Below are positions 37,031 through 45,511 of a stretch of 64,000 nucleotides of DNA, piece after piece. The stretch is from assembly GCF_900155565.1 (NCBI RefSeq), contig NZ_FUHM01000002.1, positions 1,116,001 to 1,180,000 on the forward strand, in the 5' to 3' direction. Under the pieces are notes generated by a model that was given only the letters and a program-made list of their open reading frames with translations, ran no database searches and was not told where the DNA came from. The stretch is from Anaerosalibacter sp. Marseille-P3206. Lineage in GTDB: Bacteria > Bacillota > Clostridia > Tissierellales > Sporanaerobacteraceae. Every line of letters starts with the position of its first letter. Positions within the stretch are counted from its first letter, which is position 1. The position numbers and the translations under genes were made by a program.

Positions 37031-37062
37031 AAACATGGTAAAGTTTAAACTTTACCATGTTT
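37031..37062 (-). terminator. Terminator, perfect 32-nt palindrome
   Basis: Two 16-base arms (AAACATGGTAAAGTTT and complement) are followed on the minus strand by a T run. It closes the 100-residue gene. Confidence 0.8.
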
Positions 37063-37063
37063 A

Positions 37064-37366
37064 CTATTCTTCTAATATATTGTCTCTAAAAAATTTAATC
37101 AATCCATACTGAGCTAATATGTCCATAAACTGACCATGTAGAGAAGCCTCTGAAGCATTCATAGTATTTTGCTTATATCTTCTTTCGTTTCTTTTGACTT
37201 CTTTTCTAAACATATCAATAGCTTCTTCTTTTGTATCTACATCCTTTAGTTTTTCAGCATATCTGTCATATTCCTTGGAAAGTTCTTCGATAAAAAATGA
37301 ATCTAATTCTTCATACCTACTCTGATACTCTCTCAGTACTTCTTCTTTACTCTTTATTTTTACCAT
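37064..37366 (-). CDS. Small helical protein of unknown function
   Basis: This is a 100-residue, highly charged and almost wholly helical protein (KSKEEVLREYQSRYEELDSFF ... LAQYGLIKFFRDNILEE). There is no signal or membrane segment. AGGAGTGG precedes the ATG, and a strong terminator follows. I do not recognise the family. The neighbours (YbaK and the flavodiiron protein) are separate transcription units and give no clue. Confidence 0.75.
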   Translation of the reverse strand: MVKIKSKEEVLREYQSRYEELDSFFIEELSKEYDRYAEKLKDVDTKEEAIDMFRKEVKRNERRYKQNTMNASEASLHGQFMDILAQYGLIKFFRDNILEE

Positions 37367-37468
37367 AGAACCACTCCTTTATAATATTATACACTATTAT
37401 AGTAAATTATTAAAGCCTTATTTAGAATATTTAGAATATATTTTAAATTTGCACATTATAAGATTAAA

Positions 37469-37508
37469 AAAGGCGATTTATATCCTAGGTAGGATATAAA
37501 TCGCCTTT
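37469..37508 (-). terminator. Terminator of flavodiiron protein gene
   Basis: An 18-bp perfect stem (arms 37469-37486 and 37491-37508, core AGGCGATTTATATCC) with a 4-base loop lies shortly after the stop. Confidence 0.85.
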
Positions 37509-37531
37509 ATAGCTTATATATACTTATTTCA

Positions 37532-38722
37532 CTATTTTAAATGACCAACAAAATTTTTACCAAACTCTCTACATCTTTCTAGTGCTTCTTCATCTGGATT
37601 CCATAGTTCCTTTATTCCATCACCTATTACTTCAAACTTAGCATCTTTTAATCTCTCATTGATAATTTGAACAGATTCACCACTCCATCCATATGAACCA
37701 AAGGCAGCAGCTTTTTTATTCTTTAATCCTAGGCCCTTCAACATATCTAACATTCCTGATACAGAAGTCAATATACTTTTATTTATAGTAGATGAACCTA
37801 TTATTACACCTTTGGATTTAAATATTTCTGTAAGGACGTCATTTTTATCAGAATGAGCAGTATTAAACAGTTTTACTGTTACATCACTATCTACACTCTT
37901 AATTCCATCTGCAATTGCTTCTGCCATTCTTCTAGTACCATTCCACATAGTTTCATAGGCAATAGTTATTTGATTTTCTTCTACTCCTTTTGACCATTCT
38001 AAGTATTTTTCAATGATTTGACTTGGATTTTCTCTCCAAATAACCCCATGGCTAGTGGCAATCATATCAACAGGTAAATTTAAACTCAATACTTCTTCTA
38101 TCTTTCTTGTCACCAATGGACTAAAAGGTGCTAATATATTAGCATAGTATTTTATAGCTTCTTGATACAATTCTGCTTGATCAACTAAATCATTAAACAT
38201 TAAATCTGAAGCATAGTGTTGACCAAATGCATCATTACTAAATAGTACATTTTCTCCTGACATATAGGTAAACATACTATCTGGCCAATGTAGCATTCTT
38301 GCTTCTATAAATGTTAACTTACTTTCTCCTATGTCTAATGTATCTCCTGTTTTAACTTCAACAAAGTTCCAATCTTCATGGAAATGACCCTTTATTATCT
38401 TAACTCCATTTGAAGTACAGTATATTGGAACATCAGGTATCTCCTTCATAAGCAATGGCAATGCACCACTATGGTCGATTTCATTATGATTTGCTATTAT
38501 ATAGTCTATTTCATTTAAATCTATTTCTTTTTTTAGATTTTCTACAAATTCCTTTGCAAATGGTTCCCAAACTGTATCAATAAGTACAGTTTTTTCATCT
38601 CTTATTAGATAAGAATTATATGAGCTACCCCTGTGAGTAGATAATTCTTCTCCATGAAAACTTCTTAATTCCCAGTCAATTTTTCCAACCCAAGTTATTT
38701 TGTCTGATATTTTGAAAGACAT
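37532..38722 (-). CDS. fprA: Flavodiiron protein (FprA-type oxygen/NO reductase)
   Basis: This is a 396-residue class A flavodiiron protein. The N-terminal metallo-beta-lactamase-like domain holds the diiron ligands in NHNEIDHSG. The C-terminal flavodoxin domain begins ITIAYETMWNGTRRMAEAIADG and has GSSTINKSI and FGSYGWSGES for FMN. It reduces O2 to water or NO to N2O using rubredoxin and so protects an anaerobe. A frame extends 12 residues upstream, but AAAGGAGGAG fits ATG 38722. There is no rubredoxin gene or fused rubredoxin domain nearby. Confidence 0.95.
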   Translation of the reverse strand: MSFKISDKITWVGKIDWELRSFHGEELSTHRGSSYNSYLIRDEKTVLIDTVWEPFAKEFVENLKKEIDLNEIDYIIANHNEIDHSGALPLLMKEIPDVPIYCTSNGVKIIKGHFHEDWNFVEVKTGDTLDIGESKLTFIEARMLHWPDSMFTYMSGENVLFSNDAFGQHYASDLMFNDLVDQAELYQEAIKYYANILAPFSPLVTRKIEEVLSLNLPVDMIATSHGVIWRENPSQIIEKYLEWSKGVEENQITIAYETMWNGTRRMAEAIADGIKSVDSDVTVKLFNTAHSDKNDVLTEIFKSKGVIIGSSTINKSILTSVSGMLDMLKGLGLKNKKAAAFGSYGWSGESVQIINERLKDAKFEVIGDGIKELWNPDEEALERCREFGKNFVGHLK

Positions 38723-38864
38723 AAAACTCCTCCTTTGATTATATTTATGGAAAGACAATATTTATAGTATTGCCTTATTTAATTGTTATATTTTTTTCAA
38801 TTAATTTAGTTATACCCAAAACCCTTTCTCTTAAAGCATTGTTTATGTTTTTTTACACAAAAAA

Positions 38865-38886
38865 AGGAGACAGAAAACTGTCCCCT
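38865..38886 (-). terminator. GGGGACAG-type terminator after purC
   Basis: AGGAGACAG (38865-38873) pairs with CTGTCCCCT (38878-38886), with one mismatch. On the minus strand it is followed by a T run. The stem core is shared with the hairpin at 49216-49240 and the relic at 21883. Confidence 0.7.
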
Positions 38887-38892
38887 AACTTC

Positions 38893-39576
38893 TTACTTCA
38901 ACATCATCTTTTCTAATTCTAATGGTTCAATATATTGTCCATCTTTATAAGCTCTCATATTTCCACCAGATATTTCATCAATTAGTACTATTTCCTTGCT
39001 TTCTCCTACCCTACCAAATTCCAATTTTATATCATATAGTTCAATTCCCTTTTTAGCTAATTCTTCTTTTACTACATTGCTAATCTTTCGTGTAAGATCT
39101 TTTAGCACTTTGTATTCATCTCTTGAAAGTATTCCTAACATATGAAGTGCATCTTCAGTAATTGGTGGATCGTTTCTTTTGTCATCTTTAAGAGTTACTT
39201 CGACAAAAGCATCTAGTGGTTGCCCTTCTTCAGCATACATTCCATAACGACGCATGAAGCTTCCAACAGCTCTATAACGGCAGATTACTTCAATGCCCTT
39301 CCCAAAAGCTGTTGCTGGTTTTACTGTCATAGTAGCATTTTCTATATCTGCATCTACATAATGAGTAGGTATTCCCTTTTCATTTAATTTTTCAAAGAAA
39401 AATTTAGTTAAACGAAGTCCAGCCTTTCCTACTCCCTCAATTGTTAATCCTACTGTATTTGCTCCTGGATCAAATACACCATCTTCTCCTGTTACATCAT
39501 CTTTAAATTTAAGTAAATAGTTACCATTTTCTAAATCGTAAACGTCTTTTGTTTTCCCTTTATAAACAAGTTTCAT
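38893..39576 (-). CDS. purC: SAICAR synthetase (purine biosynthesis)
   Basis: The product is about 227 residues from ATG 39576 (MKLVYKGKTKDVYD), preceded by GAAGGG; a longer frame begins at 39609. It catalyses the ATP-dependent joining of CAIR and aspartate. Motifs include YKGKTKDVY, ICRYRAVGSF, DDKRNDPPI and DEISGGNMR. It stands alone here, away from other purine genes. GAAC/GTTC-type sequences upstream (39690-39725) loosely resemble PurR boxes, but I do not rely on them. Confidence 0.93.
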   Translation of the reverse strand: MKLVYKGKTKDVYDLENGNYLLKFKDDVTGEDGVFDPGANTVGLTIEGVGKAGLRLTKFFFEKLNEKGIPTHYVDADIENATMTVKPATAFGKGIEVICRYRAVGSFMRRYGMYAEEGQPLDAFVEVTLKDDKRNDPPITEDALHMLGILSRDEYKVLKDLTRKISNVVKEELAKKGIELYDIKLEFGRVGESKEIVLIDEISGGNMRAYKDGQYIEPLELEKMMLK

Positions 39577-39804
39577 CAAACCAATCCCTTCATTGAAATT
39601 TTTCATCATATATCATATTTACATTATATAATTATTTTCTCGATTTGAAAATGTTTTTGTGAATTTTTTTATTATTGTTTATTATATAGTGAACATTTTT
39701 ATTATTTTCATATTTATAGTTCATATTTTTCCAATCAATATAATATTATCATTATTTTTCCCAAATTAAATTATAATTACCCTTCTTTATATAAAAATAA
39801 GCTA

Positions 39805-39813
39805 TGATATAAT
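39805..39813 (+). promoter_or_regulatory. Extended -10 promoter of exonuclease III gene
   Basis: TG-A-TATAAT lies 31 bases before the ATG at 39844, with GGAGGG between. It has the same extended -10 form as the aldehyde dehydrogenase promoter. Confidence 0.55.
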
Positions 39814-39843
39814 ATAAGTGATTACTTAAATGGAGGGTTTACT

Positions 39844-40596
39844 ATGAAACTTGTTTCTTGGAATGTTAATGGCCTTAGAGCTTGCGTTAAGAAGGGATTT
39901 TTAGACTACTTTGAAGAAGTGAATGCGGATATGTTTTGTGTTCAGGAGACAAAACTACAAGAAGGACAAATAGATTTAGACTTAGAAGGATATCATCAAT
40001 ATTGGAATTATGCTGAGAAAAAAGGTTATTCTGGAACTGCAATTTTTACAAAGAAAGAACCTCTTTCTGTTAAATACGGCGTGGGAATAGAAGAACATGA
40101 TCAAGAGGGAAGAGTTATTACATTAGAATATGAAGACTTCTATTTGGTAAATGTGTATACACCAAATAGTCAAAGGGAATTGGCAAGACTTGATTATAGA
40201 ATGACTTGGGAAAACATGTTTAGGGAATATCTTAAGGAATTAGATTCAGTGAAACCTGTCATACTATGCGGAGACCTTAATGTTGCTCATAAGGAAATAG
40301 ATTTGAAAAATCCATCTTCAAATAGGAAAAATGCTGGATTTACTGATGAAGAAAGAGGCAAGATGACAGAACTATTGGAAGCCGATTTCATTGACAGCTT
40401 TAGATACTTTTATCCAGATAAAGAAGATGCCTATACTTGGTGGTCATATATAACTAAAGCTAGAGAAAGAAATGCAGGTTGGAGAATTGATTACTTCATC
40501 GTTTCAAAAAAACTTGAAAAAAGGCTAATAGATGCACAAATTCATTCAGAAATACTAGGTAGCGATCATTGTCCTGTAGTTTTAGAAATCGAATAA
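39844..40596 (+). CDS. exoA: Exodeoxyribonuclease III
   Basis: This is a 250-residue AP endonuclease and 3'-5' exonuclease for base-excision repair. All family motifs are present: [37 protein letters not shown] and LGSDHCPV (catalytic Asp-His). The length is typical. It is a single gene ending in a strong terminator shared with the convergent cssS-like gene. Confidence 0.97.
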   Translation: MKLVSWNVNGLRACVKKGFLDYFEEVNADMFCVQETKLQEGQIDLDLEGYHQYWNYAEKKGYSGTAIFTKKEPLSVKYGVGIEEHDQEGRVITLEYEDFYLVNVYTPNSQRELARLDYRMTWENMFREYLKELDSVKPVILCGDLNVAHKEIDLKNPSSNRKNAGFTDEERGKMTELLEADFIDSFRYFYPDKEDAYTWWSYITKARERNAGWRIDYFIVSKKLEKRLIDAQIHSEILGSDHCPVVLEIE

Positions 40597-40641
40597 AAAA
40601 ACATCCACCACTTATCTTTATGCTAGTGGTGGATGTTTTTT
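40596..40641. terminator. Bidirectional terminator between exoA and cssS
   Basis: A 17-bp perfect stem (core ACATCCACCACT) with T runs on both strands lies between the two stop codons. Confidence 0.88.
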
Positions 40642-41998
40642 ATACTGTTGGAACTTCAATATTAAAAGATACTCCACTTTCTTCGTTTTTTGCCCAAATC
40701 TTAGAATCATGTAAGGATACAATTCCATATACAATTGCTAAACCAAGGCCATGTTCTCCTTTGTACCCTTTGCTGAATTTACTAAAAAGAGAATCCAAAA
40801 CTTCTGGTTCCATATTAGGGCCATCATTCCAAATACGCAGTACCCCAGTATTTTCCTCTTGTTTATCTAATGAAATAGATATTTCACTATCTGCATAGCG
40901 TATCTGATTGTCTAATATATTCTCTAAAACCACTCTCCACAACTCAATATCACCGCTAATATTTACTTTTGATAAATTTAAATGCCACTCCAATTCAGGT
41001 CTATTCCAAGATAGTCTATCAACCACTTCTTTTGTTAAAATATCTAGTGAAATAATTTCTCTATTTAGCTCATGATTAGATAGATAATCAAGTTTCGTCA
41101 GATAAAGCAAATTCCCTATACGTTTTTCTAGTCTTTCAGCTTCTTCATCTATAACCGATACTGAACAGTCAAGATCTCCTTTTGGATATATACCATCCTT
41201 TATAGCTTGTGCAAAACTACGAATAACCATAACTGGAGTTTTTAATTCATGAGATACATGTTGCAAAAATGCCTGTTGTGCTTCATCTTGTTGTATCAAC
41301 TGATTTCGAAGTTCTTCTATTGACTCCCCTAGTTTACCTATTTCATCCTTTCTATTGACTACTACTGCTTCATTCCACTCATGGTTTGCAAGTTTTTCAA
41401 CACGCTTTTCTAATATAACTAAAGGTTTAGATAAGTATTTTGAAAGCCAAATAGCAGGTATCCAACTCAAAAGAAAAACTATAGTCATAATCAATGCTAG
41501 CTTCTTAAATAGTGTCTTAACTAAATCTTCTCTATATGAATCCCAAACATATGAAACCAAATAAACCTCTTGATTTAGTGCCTTTCCCTTGGTAATAACA
41601 TAAAATATCTTTTCATTATCTACTTTACCGCTATACCTCTGTCTCACACTTTTTTGAGTTTTTATATCATTTCTAACCTTATTTAAAAAATCAATTGATA
41701 GAGAAGGCGATATTACTATTTGATCTTCATCATATATTATAAAATGATTTACTGTTCTGATATCTTCTAACTTTTGTCTTGGTTTTTCTAGATTTTTTGG
41801 ATCTAGAAAGTCTTCATAGAACTCATCTGTAGAACGATAAAATAGTAAATCTTGAGCACTTTCAATATTGGCATATATTTCCTTGGTGAAAAAATCTCTT
41901 AAAGTCAAAGGAAGAAGTATCGATAACATTATAGAAATACACAGTGTTATTGCTGCAAAAACTATCCATATCTGTACTGATAATGGCCAATTTTTCAT
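40640..41998 (-). CDS. cssS: Sensor histidine kinase, CssS-like
   Basis: This is a 452-residue kinase. Two membrane helices (about 9-31 and 165-190) flank an extracytoplasmic sensor domain. A HAMP-like linker (KYLSKPLVILEKRVEKLA), an H-box HVSHELKTPVMVIRS, an N-box and G-box HGLGLAIV follow. The H-box neighbourhood closely matches CssS of Bacillus subtilis, which senses misfolded secreted proteins. It overlaps the regulator gene by four bases. The neighbouring divergent htrA gene is the classical target. Confidence 0.9.
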   Translation of the reverse strand: MKNWPLSVQIWIVFAAITLCISIMLSILLPLTLRDFFTKEIYANIESAQDLLFYRSTDEFYEDFLDPKNLEKPRQKLEDIRTVNHFIIYDEDQIVISPSLSIDFLNKVRNDIKTQKSVRQRYSGKVDNEKIFYVITKGKALNQEVYLVSYVWDSYREDLVKTLFKKLALIMTIVFLLSWIPAIWLSKYLSKPLVILEKRVEKLANHEWNEAVVVNRKDEIGKLGESIEELRNQLIQQDEAQQAFLQHVSHELKTPVMVIRSFAQAIKDGIYPKGDLDCSVSVIDEEAERLEKRIGNLLYLTKLDYLSNHELNREIISLDILTKEVVDRLSWNRPELEWHLNLSKVNISGDIELWRVVLENILDNQIRYADSEISISLDKQEENTGVLRIWNDGPNMEPEVLDSLFSKFSKGYKGEHGLGLAIVYGIVSLHDSKIWAKNEESGVSFNIEVPTV

Positions 41999-42657
41999 GA
42001 TTTTATCATCCTATAGCCATATCCATAGATTGTTTCAAGGTTTAGTTTAGGCATCTTTTTTCTCAATCGTCTTACCAAATCATCAACCACCCTGTCTGTT
42101 CCAAAATAATCTTCTCCCCATATAGAATTGAGTATTTGCTCCCTAGAAAGTGCCAAACCTTGATTTTCCACAAAATATACCAACAAATCAAATTCTTTTG
42201 ATGTTAAATCGAGAATATCATCCTTTAACTTAACAGTTCTGCTTCCACTGTCTATACTGTAAGGTGGAATCTCCTGTATTTGTGAATCAGTACCATATAC
42301 TCTTTCTAAAAGATTTCGTGTTCTAATAACTAATTCCCTTGGCAAAAAAGGCTTTGGCAAATAATCATCACTACCAAGTTCCAATCCTACAACTCTATCT
42401 ATATCTTGATCTCTTGCTGATATAAAAATAACAGGTACATTAGGAGAAACAAGTTTAATTTCTTGAATAAGTTGATATCCATTTATATCTGGAAGCATAA
42501 TATCTAGTATCCACAAATCAGGTGGATCATTAATAGCTTTTTTGGCCTCTTCTCCTGTTAAAAAAGCAGAAACCTTCCATCCTTCCTTCTCTAAATAAGA
42601 AGTTAAAACTAAATTTAAATTATTATCATCTTCCACTAAATATATCCTAAAAGACAT
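41995..42657 (-). CDS. cssR: Response regulator, CssR-like (OmpR family)
   Basis: This is a 220-residue two-domain regulator. The receiver has the acidic pair in LVEDD, the phosphoacceptor Asp in WILDIMLPD, and the Lys in PKPFLPREL. The C-terminal winged helix ends GTDRVVDDLVRRLRKKMP and ETIYGYGYRM. These two stretches are nearly those of B. subtilis CssR as I remember it, so the assignment is stronger than a generic OmpR call. It is the first gene of the cssRS pair and is divergent from htrA. Confidence 0.93.
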   Translation of the reverse strand: MSFRIYLVEDDNNLNLVLTSYLEKEGWKVSAFLTGEEAKKAINDPPDLWILDIMLPDINGYQLIQEIKLVSPNVPVIFISARDQDIDRVVGLELGSDDYLPKPFLPRELVIRTRNLLERVYGTDSQIQEIPPYSIDSGSRTVKLKDDILDLTSKEFDLLVYFVENQGLALSREQILNSIWGEDYFGTDRVVDDLVRRLRKKMPKLNLETIYGYGYRMIKS

Positions 42658-42769
42658 AATATCTCACTCCTCTATATGAAAATCATTATATATATTTTAT
42701 CAAAAAAAACATATATATGCATAGGTACTAACTATAGTATTCAATAATAATATGGCATTATAATCATAT

Positions 42770-42847
42770 AATTGTGGGAAATTGTGAAATTTATAAAGAA
42801 AAATTTATACAACAAAAACATATTTCATCCATATTTCTATCACAATT
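42770..42847. promoter_or_regulatory. Candidate CssR sites between cssR and htrA
   Basis: Two direct copies of ATTGTGRRAA occur at 42771-42780 and 42781-42790, exactly one helical turn apart. The inverted form CACAATT lies at 42841-42847. Read on the minus strand, the copies contain TTTCACA and TTCCCACA, close to the octamers I recall from B. subtilis htrA/htrB promoters. The position and spacing support an operator; the identity is inference. Confidence 0.5.
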
Positions 42848-42892
42848 GATTATTAATATATAGTTACAGTAAATATTTGAGGAGGTAATAAT

Positions 42893-44077
42893 ATGGATGA
42901 TGAAAGAATCGACATTATTGAATGTAGCGAATACACAAAAGATGAAAATAAGAATATTGAAAAGCCAAGGAAAAGAGGATTGCTGCCATTTTTTATTATA
43001 GCTTTAGTAGCATCAATTGTTGGAGGTGTAGTATCTTCATATATAGCTCCAAATTATCTATATGGAAAATGGCTACCTACACCTAGTATATATAGTACAG
43101 AAAAATCCTATGACGCCCAAAAAACAAATATCGTTGTAAACAATGAAACCTCTATTGAATCTGCAGTTGCTAAAAAGGCAATGGGAAGTGTAGTTGGTAT
43201 TACTACCAAAGAAGTTGTAGGAAACTTTTTTGGTGAAACAGAAGTAGAAGGTACAGGTTCTGGAATAATTGTAGATGCAAATGGGTATATACTTACTAAC
43301 TCCCATGTAGTAGGGGATGGAAATGCTAAAGAGATATCTGTATTATTTGAAAATGGAGACAAAAATCCAGGCACTGTATTGTGGAATGATAGTGCAATTG
43401 ACTTAGCTATAGTGAAAGTAGATAAGGCAAATCTACCTGTAGCTGACTTAGGAGATTCTGACCAATTAGAAGTAGGAGAAACTGCCATTGCTATAGGAAA
43501 CCCACTAGGATTGGAATTCCAAAGATCTGTAACTTCAGGTATCATAAGTGGTCTCCACAGATCTATTCAAGTAGATGAAAACAATGTAATCGAAGACTTG
43601 ATCCAAACAGATGCATCAATAAATCCTGGAAACAGTGGAGGACCACTATTGAATGCCAAAGGTGAAGTAATAGGCATAAATACAGCCAAAATAAAATCTG
43701 CTGAAGGATTAGGATTCTCTATACCAATAAATACAGTTAAAACCATAATTGAACAAGTAATCAAAGAAGGAACTTACAAAACAGTATTTATTGGTATAAA
43801 AGGAGTAGAAGTTGAATTATATGAAAGACAATTGGGTATAGATTTAAGTACAGATGATGGAGTAATAGTCATAGAAGTATCTCCTAACTCCCCTGCTAGT
43901 AGCGCAGGACTAATGAGTGGAGACATAATTGAAAAAATTGATGATAAAAAAATAGAAAATATGAACCAATTGAAAAAGGCTCTTTATAAATATAATAAAG
44001 GAGATAGTGCTACATTGAGTATCATAAGAAATGGTAGCAAAAAGGAAATTGAAATCAAGTTTAGTGAATTAAAATAG
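42893..44077 (+). CDS. htrA: HtrA/DegP-type membrane serine protease
   Basis: The product is 394 residues. A cytoplasmic N-tail and one membrane helix (LLPFFIIALVASIVGGVVSSY) anchor it, with the protease domain outside. The trypsin-like triad is intact: His in ILTNSHVV, Asp in SAIDLAIVKVD, and Ser in NPGNSGGPLL. A single PDZ domain ends the protein (about 300-390: VIEVSPNSPASSAGLMSGDII). It degrades or refolds misfolded exported proteins. AGGAGG precedes the ATG. It is divergent from cssRS and very likely controlled by it. Confidence 0.96.
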   Translation: MDDERIDIIECSEYTKDENKNIEKPRKRGLLPFFIIALVASIVGGVVSSYIAPNYLYGKWLPTPSIYSTEKSYDAQKTNIVVNNETSIESAVAKKAMGSVVGITTKEVVGNFFGETEVEGTGSGIIVDANGYILTNSHVVGDGNAKEISVLFENGDKNPGTVLWNDSAIDLAIVKVDKANLPVADLGDSDQLEVGETAIAIGNPLGLEFQRSVTSGIISGLHRSIQVDENNVIEDLIQTDASINPGNSGGPLLNAKGEVIGINTAKIKSAEGLGFSIPINTVKTIIEQVIKEGTYKTVFIGIKGVEVELYERQLGIDLSTDDGVIVIEVSPNSPASSAGLMSGDIIEKIDDKKIENMNQLKKALYKYNKGDSATLSIIRNGSKKEIEIKFSELK

Positions 44078-44112
44078 CCAAACATTTACCCCCCTATTTA
44101 GTTTAATATATT

Positions 44113-44146
44113 AAAATAGCTAGTAGATAAATCTACTAGCTATTTT
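44113..44146. terminator. Bidirectional terminator between htrA and lipoprotein gene
   Basis: A 16-bp perfect stem (AAAATAGCTAGTAGAT and complement) with a 2-base loop separates the convergent genes. Confidence 0.85.
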
Positions 44147-44149
44147 TTA

Positions 44150-45403
44150 TTATTTTGTAGCTGCTTCAGTAGCTGCTTCAGGTACTTCTATTGATTCCAT
44201 TTGTTGTTTCATTAAATCACTCATACGTAAGCTATTTTCTTCAGTTGTCTTAGGCATTTCTATTTTTACATCTTTATTGATATTGTACATATTTGTATTA
44301 AACTCTATTCCAAGTTTTAATTTACCTTTAGATTGAACTTTTGTTTCTACTCCAGTTGTCTCTTCAGTTTTAGTTGCAGTTTCAAAAGCTTTTCCAATAG
44401 CTTCTAGGTCAATAGCTAAATCTATATTTCCTTTTGTATGAACTATATATCCATCACTATTCATTCCATACTCGATAACTATCCCTTTGTCGCCTAACAC
44501 TTTAACATCTTCAAGCTTATCCATGAATTCGTTAAATTGTTTTTTAATATTTGGTAATTCTTCTTTAAATTTGTCTAATCCTTCTTTTACTTCTTCCTTC
44601 ATTTCTTCTTTTGACATTTGTTCTTCTTCAGGTATTTCCATGATATTTACTACATCGCTCATATATTCTTCAATAAATTTAATTGTTTCTTCATTTTCCA
44701 AAGAATTGTTTACTGCATTTCTAATAAGTTTTTTAAAGTTTGCATCATCTAAATTTACTTCATAGATATATAATGACTTTCCATTAGCAGAACGTGTTCC
44801 TTTATATTTCGCCATTTTAACGCCTAGGTCAAATTCTTTAAAGTAATTATTAAAGAAATCAACGTATTTAGTTTGCATATCCTTACTAAATTCCATTAAC
44901 TTGCTATTGTTAACTTCTTCTTGACCTTCTGGTAATTCCTTCATCATTTCTTCAAAATCATAGATTAAATATTCTTTGTTTGGATTTTCTGGAGACATCA
45001 TTCCCATAATCATTGCAGGCATCTTAATGATTTCCAACATTTCAGGATTATCCTTTGACATATCCATATCAACCCAAGCTTCCATTGGCATTTTCATGTC
45101 ACCAAAAGTCATATCCATATCTACATATGCTTTTGTCACTGTTTTTTCTTTGTTTGTCTTTGATATTTGATGCATGCTAATTTTTGAATTGTCAAGCATA
45201 TTAATTGCTTGTTGAAGCATCATTTGTTCTTCTTCTGAGAAATCTGTTGCTTCTAATATAAAAGTAACATCTGTATCACTTTCCAATGAAGTTATCTCTT
45301 GATTTTTAGCAAATCCCTTATAAAGTCTTTGTTCAACACCTGTACAACCTGTAAAAGCTAAAGCCAATACTAAAACTAATGCTACGACTGAAACTTTTTT
45401 CAT
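44150..45403 (-). CDS. Lipoprotein of unknown function
   Basis: This is a 417-residue lipoprotein with signal peptide and lipobox FTGC (Cys20). The mature part is rich in Met, Glu and Lys with repeated patterns of long amphipathic strands (KAYVDMDMTFGDMKMPMEAWVDMDM; KTKVQ-type segments near the end). This recalls lipoproteins with DUF6612 or LolA-like folds, but I am not certain. It ends in an Ala/Thr-rich tail. GGAGGGG precedes the ATG. It lies convergent to htrA; a role in envelope quality control is possible but unproven. Confidence 0.85.
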   Translation of the reverse strand: MKKVSVVALVLVLALAFTGCTGVEQRLYKGFAKNQEITSLESDTDVTFILEATDFSEEEQMMLQQAINMLDNSKISMHQISKTNKEKTVTKAYVDMDMTFGDMKMPMEAWVDMDMSKDNPEMLEIIKMPAMIMGMMSPENPNKEYLIYDFEEMMKELPEGQEEVNNSKLMEFSKDMQTKYVDFFNNYFKEFDLGVKMAKYKGTRSANGKSLYIYEVNLDDANFKKLIRNAVNNSLENEETIKFIEEYMSDVVNIMEIPEEEQMSKEEMKEEVKEGLDKFKEELPNIKKQFNEFMDKLEDVKVLGDKGIVIEYGMNSDGYIVHTKGNIDLAIDLEAIGKAFETATKTEETTGVETKVQSKGKLKLGIEFNTNMYNINKDVKIEMPKTTEENSLRMSDLMKQQMESIEVPEAATEAATK

Positions 45404-45511
45404 AGTATCCCCTCCATTTATGTATTTGTGTCTTAATTATACACATACCTGCCACTTATTACAAATAAAATTTTAAATCTCTATTTATAATTAATATAGT
45501 ATAATAAAAAT

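Noticed and set aside
39690-39725. Possible PurR boxes upstream of purC
   Set aside because: GTGAAC and GTTCA lie in opposite orientation but lack the CGAA core of known PurR boxes, and the spacing is not standard.
43108-43545. 145-codon minus-strand ORF inside htrA
   Set aside because: It is antisense to the protease domain with conserved catalytic residues on the other strand and has no ribosome site.
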